A stretch of DNA of 7,049 nucleotides, taken from the NCBI GenBank assembly GCA_017995595.1, contig JAGOIO010000073.1:1-7049 (forward strand). Reading direction: 5' to 3'. Source of the stretch: a bacterium (lineage in GTDB: Bacteria > Cyanobacteriota > Vampirovibrionia > Gastranaerophilales > Gastranaerophilaceae). A program made the translations under genes and the position numbers. Position 1 is the first letter of the stretch. Each line of letters opens with the position of its first letter. Positions 1 to 5,194 of this stretch are shown here, piece after piece. The notes beneath the pieces were generated by a model. It was not told the DNA's origin, ran no database searches, and worked only from the letters and a program-made list of their open reading frames with translations.

Positions 1-2
1 CA

Positions 3-200
3 TCAGCATTATCAACATTGGAAAATGCAGATGCAGAATCAAATGAAGTAAAGCAATTGGAAGCGTACCAAGAGTTATATAAATCACAACAAACACAAAT
101 TGAATCAAGATTAAAGGTTATAGAAAACCAAATCAGTTCATACGATAAAGCTGTTGATACAAACATTAAGAACGATTGTAAATTTTCAATTTCTGCTTAA
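3..200 (+). CDS. 3' end of a coiled-coil protein of unknown function (5' truncated by window edge)
   Basis: The reading frame is open from the first complete codon at base 3 to the TAA at 198-200. A TTG at 18-20 lies inside the frame, but there is no ribosome binding site before it and the frame continues upstream as SALSTLENADAE, so I treat this as the end of a longer gene. The visible 65 residues are hydrophilic and rich in Glu, Gln, Lys and Ser. Their heptad-like spacing (EVKQLEAYQELYKS, then IESRLKVIENQISSYDKAV) suggests one long helix or coiled coil, ending in a short tail, NIKNDCKFSISA, with a single Cys. There is no membrane segment. The stop overlaps the stop of folD, which runs in the opposite direction, with no terminator between them. 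I do not recognise the family. The style resembles small helical proteins of gut Melainabacteria, but that is an impression only. Confidence 0.6.
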   Translation, partial: SALSTLENADAESNEVKQLEAYQELYKSQQTQIESRLKVIENQISSYDKAVDTNIKNDCKFSISA

Positions 201-1036
201 TTAGAATGAAGTTTGAATAATTCAAAAGTATTTTGCATAAGAGATGCAATAGTCATTGGTCCGACTCCGCCAACACAAGGAGTTATGTATGAAGCGACAG
301 CTGAAACAGCTTCAAAATCTACGTCTCCAACTATTTTGCCATCTATCTTTGACACTCCGACATCAATTACAACAGCATTTTCTTTTATCATATCTTTAGT
401 TACCATTTTAGGTTTTCCAACCGCAGATATTAATATATCTGCATTTTTTGTTAATTGTGGTAAATTTTTAGTATGGCTATGACAAACAGTAACCGTAGCA
501 TTTTCATTCAGCATAAGTTGAGCCATAGGTTTTCCTACAATGTCTGAACGTCCTATAATTACGACATTTTTGCCGTCAATTTTTATATTATAGTTATTTA
601 GCATTGTCAAAATTCCTTTGGGAGTGCATGCGATAGCATATGGACTTAGCCCTAAAGTTAATCTTCCGACATTTTCAGGAGTGAATCCGTCAACATCTTT
701 TGTTGGTAAAATAGTTTCAAAAACTTTTTTCTTGTTAATTTGTTTAGGTAATGGTAATTGAACAAGTATTGCATCAACAGAATTATCAAGGTTTAACTCT
801 TGAATCTTTGCTAAAAGCGTTTTTTCATCAGTATTTTCATCAAATTTTATTATTGAAGAATTAATGCCCAGTTTTGCAGACTTTTTCTGCTTCATTCCGA
901 CATAAAGTTCGCTTGCAGGGTCATTTCCGACTAAAATTACTGCAAGTGAAGGCTTTTTATTGAAATTCTTTATTTCATCAGTTAGATTTTCTGTTATTCG
1001 TGCAGAAAGTTCTTTCCCACTTAAAATAGTTGCCAA
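197..1036 (-). CDS. folD: FolD: bifunctional methylene-THF dehydrogenase / methenyl-THF cyclohydrolase
   Basis: FolD interconverts 5,10-methylene-, 5,10-methenyl- and 10-formyl-tetrahydrofolate in the cytoplasm, using NAD(P). The 279 residues match the usual family length. The catalytic N-terminal domain shows SELYVGMKQKK, with Tyr45 and the catalytic Lys49, and the KDVDGFTPENVGRL motif at 113-126 with the expected catalytic Asp. The Rossmann domain carries GRSDIVGKP at 162-170. The C-terminal signature GGVGPMT is at 256-262. Small departures are Ala136 in place of the usual Pro before CTPKG, and Val255 in place of the Pro before GGVGPMT. The start is a TTG at 1034-1036, chosen because AGGAG (1042-1046) sits five bases upstream and the protein then begins like other FolDs (MATILSGKELS). 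That ribosome binding site lies within the last codons of the upstream ATPase gene, whose stop is only two bases away, so translation is probably coupled. It is the last gene of the operon. Confidence 0.97.
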   Translation of the reverse strand: MATILSGKELSARITENLTDEIKNFNKKPSLAVILVGNDPASELYVGMKQKKSAKLGINSSIIKFDENTDEKTLLAKIQELNLDNSVDAILVQLPLPKQINKKKVFETILPTKDVDGFTPENVGRLTLGLSPYAIACTPKGILTMLNNYNIKIDGKNVVIIGRSDIVGKPMAQLMLNENATVTVCHSHTKNLPQLTKNADILISAVGKPKMVTKDMIKENAVVIDVGVSKIDGKIVGDVDFEAVSAVASYITPCVGGVGPMTIASLMQNTFELFKLHSN

Positions 1037-1038
1037 TA

Positions 1039-1794
1039 TTACTCCTGTCCTGCCTGTGGCAAGTTTAGTCTAAAATAGAATTGTTTGATTGCATCTTGTA
1101 CAATCTTAGATTCTCTATTCATTGAATTTTTTTCAAGTTCAGTATCTGTTGGTATTGTACCTAAAATTTCCAAGTCATATTTCTTTAACAAGTCATAAAC
1201 TTCAACCATATCTTTGTTTTCAACCTTGTTTATAACAAGTCCGAGTTGTCCTCCTGCTGCATATTTTGCACTAAACTCTTCTATTCTTCGAGCAAGGTGA
1301 ATAGATTCTTCTTTAGGATTTGCAACTATAAGCGTTGTATCAATATCAACATCTACAAGCTGATTTAGGTATTTTAAATCAAATTCACAATCAAAAATCA
1401 CTAAATCATATCGTTCTATTAGCTTTGCCGTCGCATCATTAATTTGTTTTGTAATAGGGCAGAGGCAATCTTTTGAGCCTACAAACCACGATTCAATAAT
1501 GTCAACATTCTCGCTAACCGGCACGATAATATCTTCCATAGCCCATTCCACGTATTCCTGTTTTGTCATTTTGCTTGGAATACCTGTTTTATATTCATGT
1601 TTTCCGCTTCTTATACCATAAATTGTATTTCTTATATCAAAACCGAAGCTGTGTCCAAGTTCTGCCGTTAAGTCATTGTCAAAAAGTAAAATGCTTTTCT
1701 GCGGATACAATTCTTGAAAAATTCTCAAGAATGCTTTTGCTATTGTGGTTTTCCCACTTCCACTTTTTCCTATGAGTGCGAGTTTTATTGTCAA
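1039..1794 (-). CDS. CooC-like P-loop ATPase (MinD/ParA/SIMIBI class), probable metallocofactor-maturation factor
   Basis: This 251-residue soluble ATPase has a deviant Walker A, GKSGSGKTT at 9-17, with the signature Lys10 of the MinD/ParA/CooC class. It also has DND at 39-41 (switch I region), a Walker B strand LVIFDC with Asp135, and an INK base-recognition motif at 188-190. KDCLCP at 108-113 gives Cys110-x-Cys112, at the place where CooC carries the CxC pair that binds metal at the dimer interface. CooC proteins use ATP to load nickel into carbon monoxide dehydrogenase, and relatives serve acetyl-CoA synthase. The stretch after Walker B reads EFDLKYL rather than the EAGxEHL usual in CooC, so it may be a divergent branch with another client. 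The start is a TTG at 1792-1794, chosen for GAGAGG (1803-1808) eight bases upstream. This TTG shares TTGA with the stop of the methyltransferase gene. The neighbours (methyltransferase upstream, folD downstream) point to C1 metabolism. No CODH or corrinoid protein is in the window, so the client is inferred. Confidence 0.8.
   Translation of the reverse strand: MTIKLALIGKSGSGKTTIAKAFLRIFQELYPQKSILLFDNDLTAELGHSFGFDIRNTIYGIRSGKHEYKTGIPSKMTKQEYVEWAMEDIIVPVSENVDIIESWFVGSKDCLCPITKQINDATAKLIERYDLVIFDCEFDLKYLNQLVDVDIDTTLIVANPKEESIHLARRIEEFSAKYAAGGQLGLVINKVENKDMVEVYDLLKKYDLEILGTIPTDTELEKNSMNRESKIVQDAIKQFYFRLNLPQAGQE
1041..1046 (-). promoter_or_regulatory. Ribosome binding site of folD
   Basis: AGGAGT on the minus strand, formed by the last sense codon and the stop of the ATPase gene, precedes the TTG start of folD by four to five bases. 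No ATG or GTG near this position is in the folD frame, so the site decides the start. Confidence 0.65.
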
Positions 1795-2870
1795 TCGCCA
1801 TACCTCTCAATTAAATTTTGTGATAATTCTTTTGTTAAACTCATTGCTTTTTTTGCTAAATCTTCTGTTAATCCGCCAGCTCCGCAAGATGGTGTTATCA
1901 TACTGTGATTGATTATTTCCTTTCGGTCTAAACCTTTTTTTTCAAGATATGATACTGCTTCTTCAAATTTTTCAATCATTTCAGAGATTGTTGCTCTTTC
2001 TAAAGCTTCTTTATCAAGTGTTGGAATAATTCCCCAGGCAATATATCCGTTTTTCTCAAATAAATTTTTTATTGAGTCAGAAAAAAGACTTAAATTCTGT
2101 GCAAAGAAATATCCGTCAAGATTTATAATGTCAATTCCTGTGCTAATAGGTAAGTCCCAAGCACATTTTCCGCAACAGTGAATTGCACTTAATGCTCCGT
2201 TTTCATGAATTATGTCAGAAATACTTTTTATAATTTCAACAACTTCCTCCTCAGGTATTGTAATGAAAGCAGATGTTCCAAGTTGAGAAAGTGAAGGTTC
2301 GTCCATAAAAATTATAGGCTTAGTGTCAGGACTTACTTTTTTGATTTGTTTAATTTGCCACAAAGCTTTAAGTGTCAAACCTTTTGTCAAAACCTCTTTT
2401 AGCGTTTCATCATAATATGCACATCTGCCGTTTTTATCGCATAAAGATGTGGCAAGTGTGAACGCTCCGACAATTTGACCTTTTGCAAATTGTGGTTTTT
2501 CTTGACTTATTAAATCAAAGTAAGGTCTTATTGAAGATGAATAATTTTCGCTTATTGCATACTTGTCTAATAATTTTGACTCTGTGTCTGCAATTATTTC
2601 TTCATAATCCATAAAGAAAGTTTCAAGTTCTTCAAAAAAATCGTCAGATTCAGAATCTAAATAAATAGTTTCTTTCTCATCATTTTTTCTAACCCCAGGA
2701 AACCCTTCTAAAAATTGCACAATCATATCTTCATTTTTACTGATATTAGCAAGTTGAGGCCAAAACGGTATTACATCAATGCTTTCTTTTACGATATTAA
2801 TCGCTGATTTTACATCACCGCAAGGAAGTGAACCAATAGCTGTATGTTTTAATTTTAAATAATTATTCAT
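1791..2870 (-). CDS. Core MetE-type / UroD-superfamily zinc methyltransferase, probable folate-independent methionine synthase
   Basis: The 359-residue protein is about half the length of full MetE and corresponds to its C-terminal catalytic barrel. It opens with HTAIGSLPCGDV (9-20) and IPFWPQL (34-40), typical of bacterial proteins labelled methionine synthase or UroD in anaerobes. MDEPSL at 189-194 is the DEP motif of MetE active sites. HCCGKC at 231-236 supplies the His-x-Cys zinc ligands (His231, Cys233), and TPSCGAGG at 327-334 gives the third Cys (Cys329). It should bind zinc, activate a thiol such as homocysteine, and take a methyl group from a corrinoid protein rather than from methyl-folate polyglutamate. 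The substrate is inferred. I chose the ATG at 2868-2870. The frame is open upstream to an ATG at 2904-2906, but those extra 12 codons are written by the rplI terminator hairpin. No clear Shine-Dalgarno precedes either start. It is first in the operon with the CooC-like ATPase and folD. Confidence 0.82.
   Translation of the reverse strand: MNNYLKLKHTAIGSLPCGDVKSAINIVKESIDVIPFWPQLANISKNEDMIVQFLEGFPGVRKNDEKETIYLDSESDDFFEELETFFMDYEEIIADTESKLLDKYAISENYSSSIRPYFDLISQEKPQFAKGQIVGAFTLATSLCDKNGRCAYYDETLKEVLTKGLTLKALWQIKQIKKVSPDTKPIIFMDEPSLSQLGTSAFITIPEEEVVEIIKSISDIIHENGALSAIHCCGKCAWDLPISTGIDIINLDGYFFAQNLSLFSDSIKNLFEKNGYIAWGIIPTLDKEALERATISEMIEKFEEAVSYLEKKGLDRKEIINHSMITPSCGAGGLTEDLAKKAMSLTKELSQNLIERYGD
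1803..1808 (-). promoter_or_regulatory. Ribosome binding site of the CooC-like ATPase gene
   Basis: GAGAGG on the minus strand lies eight bases before the TTG start at 1792-1794, inside the last codons of the upstream methyltransferase gene. It supports the TTG start and suggests coupled translation through the TTGA stop/start overlap. Confidence 0.6.
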
Positions 2871-2885
2871 ATTATATATTTTACT

Positions 2886-2922
2886 AAAAAAAAACCGAAA
2901 AAGCATGCTTTTTCGGTTTTTT
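2886..2922 (-). terminator. Intrinsic terminator of rplI
   Basis: Bases 2889-2922 are a perfect 34-base inverted repeat centred on GCATGC, with CCG/CGG in the arms flanked by A/T runs. Read on the minus strand it ends in a run of nine T (2886-2894), the classic form of a Rho-independent terminator. It lies 23 bases past the rplI stop and only 15 bases before the ATG of the methyltransferase gene. On the plus strand the hairpin is followed by six T, but no plus-strand gene ends here. Confidence 0.88.
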
Positions 2923-2945
2923 CAAGTTCAATTATGAAAGATAAA

Positions 2946-3434
2946 CTATTCTGCAGTTTCTTCTTCCAAAGCTTCTTTTACGATTTCAGAAGCTGAAACA
3001 TAAACTGCAAGTTCAGTTTTAACTTTTGAAGTTAACTTAATCAACATAGTATATTCACCGACTTTGTTGATTGGAGCGTTTAGAGAAACGTTCTTTCTGT
3101 CAATTTCAATACCAGTTTTAGCTAACAACTCTTCAGCCAATTTCTTAGTTGTAATTGTACCGAATAATTTTCCGCTTTCACCAGCTCTTGCTGATAATTC
3201 AAGTTTACCAAAGCCTTCAATTTTCTTAGCTGTTTCAAGAGCTTGTTGGTGTAATTTTTCTTGCTTAGCTTTAATTCTAACAAGGTTTTGTTCACGATTT
3301 TTCAAAGCACCCTTTGTTGCAGCTTCTGCAAATTGTTGTGGTAGAAGGTAGTTTCTTGCATAACCGTCTTTTACGTTTATTAAATCGCCTGCTTCACCTA
3401 AGTTTTGAACGTCTTTTTTTAAAATTACTTGCAT
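2946..3434 (-). CDS. rplI: Large-subunit ribosomal protein bL9
   Basis: bL9 binds 23S rRNA near the L1 stalk of the 50S subunit and helps limit frameshifting. The N-terminal signature NLGEAGDLINVKDGYARNYLLP (11-32) has the family's conserved glycines and the GYARNYL rRNA-binding loop. It is followed by the long charged connecting helix (about 41-75) and the C-terminal domain (about 76-150), including GKLFGTIT. At 162 residues it is slightly longer than the E. coli protein because of an acidic tail ending EALEEETAE. The start ATG at 3432-3434 has AGGAG (3440-3444) five bases upstream. The gene stands alone, without the rpsF-ssb-rpsR neighbours common in other bacteria, and has its own promoter candidate, leader and terminator. 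Confidence 0.98.
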   Translation of the reverse strand: MQVILKKDVQNLGEAGDLINVKDGYARNYLLPQQFAEAATKGALKNREQNLVRIKAKQEKLHQQALETAKKIEGFGKLELSARAGESGKLFGTITTKKLAEELLAKTGIEIDRKNVSLNAPINKVGEYTMLIKLTSKVKTELAVYVSASEIVKEALEEETAE

Positions 3435-3455
3435 AATTTCTCCTTTTTCTTATCT

Positions 3456-3495
3456 GTCCCCTCATCACCGTTGAAGAGAGGGTTAGAATGAGGAC
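3456..3495 (-). promoter_or_regulatory. Stem-loop in the rplI leader (possible regulatory hairpin or dispersed palindrome)
   Basis: GTCCCCTCAT (3456-3465) and ATGAGGAC (3488-3495) can form an eight-base-pair stem with a two-base bulge and a loop of about 22 bases. It ends 11 bases upstream of the rplI Shine-Dalgarno (3440-3444). A further copy of CCTCA at 3510-3514 could pair with the same TGAGG (3489-3493), so two exclusive folds are possible. The minus-strand core CCTCATTCTAACCCTCTC also resembles intergenic palindromic repeats seen in many genomes, which is an alternative explanation. Confidence 0.4.
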
Positions 3496-3531
3496 TCAAT
3501 AAAATATCACCTCACCCAAACGTGCCTGTAT

Positions 3532-3560
3532 ATCGTACTAGAAACATGTTTAATTGTCGA
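3532..3560 (-). promoter_or_regulatory. Probable sigma-70-type promoter of rplI
   Basis: On the minus strand TCGACA (3555-3560; five of six matches to TTGACA) and TACGAT (3532-3537; four of six to TATAAT) are separated by exactly 17 bases. Transcription would start near 3525, leaving a leader of about 90 bases before the rplI ATG. The call rests on consensus matching only. Confidence 0.5.
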
Positions 3561-3719
3561 GAGGGTTTTTAAATTTTGTTAATTTTGATAATATTTATTG
3601 TCTAAGACTTTTTTATCATTAAATATACATCGGGTGGGTGAAAAATGTAAAAAACTCTTAACAATATGACCAAAAAAAATTTTATGAAGTATCATAGATA
3701 ATGAAGAAAGGATAAAATT

Positions 3720-3980
3720 GTGAGAATATCAGCTATCGGAAGATTCAATACCGAAGCCGAAAAAAATGATATATTTGCCCAATTATTACCCCTTGATAAA
3801 AATCACGAAATAAAAAATGAAGGAAATATAAATAACATTTCTGTAAGATATTCAAAGTTAAAAAATAACTTAAAAGAATGTCAAAAATTGGGGTTTGTTC
3901 AGGACTTCAAAATGGAGCTTCAAAAGCTCGAAAATGAAGAAGCGAATTTAATTGGTAAGTTAAAAAAATCGGCTAGTTAA
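3720..3980 (+). CDS. Small hypothetical protein (86 aa), lysine/glutamate-rich and mostly helical
   Basis: I do not recognise this protein. It starts with GTG at 3720-3722, supported by AAGGA (3708-3712) seven bases upstream, and ends with TAA. The N-terminus (MRISAIGRFNTEAEK) is followed by a polar stretch rich in Asn. A charged C-terminal half, from about residue 43 to the end (YSKLKNNLKECQKL, then MELQKLENEEANLIGKLKK), looks like a helical hairpin or coiled coil. There is one Cys, no signal peptide and no membrane segment, so it is probably cytoplasmic. The dnaJ-like gene starts 54-63 bases later on the same strand with no terminator between, so they may be co-transcribed. The ribosome binding site and base use like its neighbours support a real gene; its function is unknown. 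Confidence 0.72.
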   Translation: MRISAIGRFNTEAEKNDIFAQLLPLDKNHEIKNEGNINNISVRYSKLKNNLKECQKLGFVQDFKMELQKLENEEANLIGKLKKSAS

Positions 3981-4043
3981 TAATTAAGTTAAAAAATAAT
4001 TAATATTTATAAAAATCTGTGATTTTGTATTATCATGTATAGT

Positions 4044-5108
4044 ATGAAATATAAAGATTATTATGAAACACTAGGTGTAAAACGTGAAGCTACTGAAGCA
4101 GAGATAAAATCTGCTTATCGTAAGCTTGCTCGAAAATTTCACCCGGACGTTAACAAAACAAAAGAAGCAGAACAAAAGTTTAAAGAAATAAATGAAGCCT
4201 ACGAGGTTTTATCTGATAAGAGTAAACGTCAGAGATATGACAGTTTAGGTGCAAATTGGCAGGGCGGTGCAGACTACACTCCTCCTCCAGGATTCGAAAA
4301 TTTCAACTTTAATTTTAACCAAGGTGGAAATGCTCAAAGCTTTGATTTTGGTGGTATGGGCGGATTTTCTGACTTCTTCGGCTCTCTTTTTGGCGATATG
4401 ATGTCAGGAGGTGGCAATCAGAGAACTTCTTCTCGTTCTTCTCGTGGTGGAGGTGCTTTTGGCGACTTCGATTTTAGTAATTTAGGTGGCATGTCTGGTC
4501 GTCGTTCTGCGAAGTCTTCGGCTAAAGCTTCTGAAAATTTGGACGTTGTTCAGAATTTATCTGTATCTGCAAAAGATTTATTTGAAAAGAAACCTATTCC
4601 GGTAAGATTTAAAATTATGGAAAAATGTCCTTCTTGTGCTTCGGGGCATGGCGGTTTTTGTTCTAATTGCGGTGGTACGGGGATAATCTCTGAAAATAAA
4701 GCTGTAAATGTCAGATTACCTTTAGAGGTTAAAGAAGGTCAGAAAATAAGACTTAAAGGTGAAGGTAAGAAAGATTCTTACGGGCAAAAAGGTGATTTAT
4801 ACTTAGTTATCAAGTTTAAAGATGCTGAATATGAAATTGATGGTGTTAATTTAACGAAAGATGTTGAAATAACTCCAGCTCAAGCTGTTTTGGGTTGTAA
4901 AAAAGATATTCAAACTCTTCACGGTAATATCGGTATAAAAATTCCTGCAGGAACTTCTTCAGGACAATTCTTGAGATTAAAAGGTCTTGGGCTTCCAACT
5001 AAAAATAACGATTTTGGTGCTTTAAATGCAAAAATAAAAATTGTTATTCCTAAAAAATTATCGACAGCTCAAGTAGATTTGTATAAAAAACTTGCGGATT
5101 TAGATTAA
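4044..5108 (+). CDS. DnaJ-family (Hsp40) co-chaperone with a reduced, two-CxxC zinc finger
   Basis: J-domain proteins stimulate the ATPase of DnaK/Hsp70 and hand it unfolded clients. With the ATG at 4044 (354 residues), the J domain begins KDYYETLGV at 4-12 and carries the essential HPD at 33-35 and NEAYEVLSDKSKRQRYD to about residue 66. A long Gly/Phe-rich linker with Ser/Arg stretches (about 73-160) follows, then the two substrate-binding beta domains (about 165-265 and 266-340), with EVKEGQKIRLKGEG as a typical strand. Full DnaJ has four CxxCxGxG repeats between strands of the first domain. Here only C195-x2-C198 and C206-x2-C209-GGTG remain, enough for one zinc. It is therefore between type I DnaJ and zinc-free CbpA. 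An upstream in-frame ATG at 4035 is possible; 4044 fits the family N-terminus better, and neither has a Shine-Dalgarno. No dnaK or grpE is adjacent. Confidence 0.92.
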   Translation: MKYKDYYETLGVKREATEAEIKSAYRKLARKFHPDVNKTKEAEQKFKEINEAYEVLSDKSKRQRYDSLGANWQGGADYTPPPGFENFNFNFNQGGNAQSFDFGGMGGFSDFFGSLFGDMMSGGGNQRTSSRSSRGGGAFGDFDFSNLGGMSGRRSAKSSAKASENLDVVQNLSVSAKDLFEKKPIPVRFKIMEKCPSCASGHGGFCSNCGGTGIISENKAVNVRLPLEVKEGQKIRLKGEGKKDSYGQKGDLYLVIKFKDAEYEIDGVNLTKDVEITPAQAVLGCKKDIQTLHGNIGIKIPAGTSSGQFLRLKGLGLPTKNNDFGALNAKIKIVIPKKLSTAQVDLYKKLADLD

Positions 5109-5160
5109 TTCTATATTGCTCAACTGTTGTAAACAGCTTACTAATATGAAAAACACAATT

Positions 5161-5190
5161 CCTTTTTATAATTGTTTTGTAAAAAGGAGG
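5161..5190 (+). promoter_or_regulatory. AU-rich hairpin that masks the Shine-Dalgarno of the Cys-rich protein gene
   Basis: CCTTTTTATAA (5161-5171) pairs with TTGTAAAAAGG (5177-5187) over 11 base pairs with one U-G wobble and a five-base loop. The 3' arm contains AAGG of the strong Shine-Dalgarno AAGGAGG (5184-5190), which lies four bases before the ATG at 5195. The weak AU-rich stem would partly block ribosome entry and could open with heat, a ligand, or a ribosome translating through it. It is not a good terminator because only four T follow and the stem is AU-rich. The pairing is visible in the sequence; regulation is inferred. Confidence 0.45.
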
Positions 5191-5194
5191 TTTT

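Larger units (their letters stand above)
3435..3719. other. Intergenic region between divergent rplI and the 86-residue gene
   Basis: This 285-base stretch has no credible gene. From left to right it holds the rplI ribosome binding site, the leader stem-loop (3456-3495), CACCTCACCC (3509-3518), the rplI promoter candidate (3532-3560), a very AT-rich block (3566-3630) and an isolated GGGTGGGTG (3632-3640). GAGAGGG occurs twice (3476-3482, 3559-3565). A plus-strand promoter for the next gene must lie here, but I see only weak matches, for example TTAACA at 3658-3663 with TTTATG at 3681-3686, 17 bases apart. Confidence 0.6.

Noticed and set aside
18..20. TTG as the real start of the first plus-strand gene
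   Set aside because: There is no ribosome binding site, and the same frame is open with similar composition up to the window edge.
213..482. Open frame on the plus strand within folD
   Set aside because: It lies wholly opposite a confidently identified folD and has no ribosome binding site or family features. The same holds for plus-strand frames at 1563-1908, 1909-2181 and 3064-3351.
2871..2876. TATAAT on the minus strand as the promoter -10 element of the C1 operon
   Set aside because: It touches the start codon, so transcription would begin inside the gene, and no good -35 lies 16-18 bases upstream (TTCGGT within the hairpin is poor).
2871..2906. A 12-codon N-terminal extension of the methyltransferase beginning at the ATG in 2904-2906
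   Set aside because: The ATG is at the centre of the perfect palindrome of the rplI terminator. The extra residues (MLFRFFFSKIYN) are simply its A/T runs translated, and homologs begin close to the HTAIGSLP motif.
3598..3616. GTCTAAGAC followed by six T as an intrinsic terminator
   Set aside because: The stem can hold only three base pairs around a three-base loop, and no gene ends there.
3631..3640. CGGGTGGGTG as a G-quadruplex or CRISPR-like repeat unit
   Set aside because: There are only two short G runs and no second copy at regular spacing.
5118..5137. CTGTT-GTA-AACAG hairpin as a terminator of the dnaJ-like gene
   Set aside because: The stem is only five base pairs and no T run follows.
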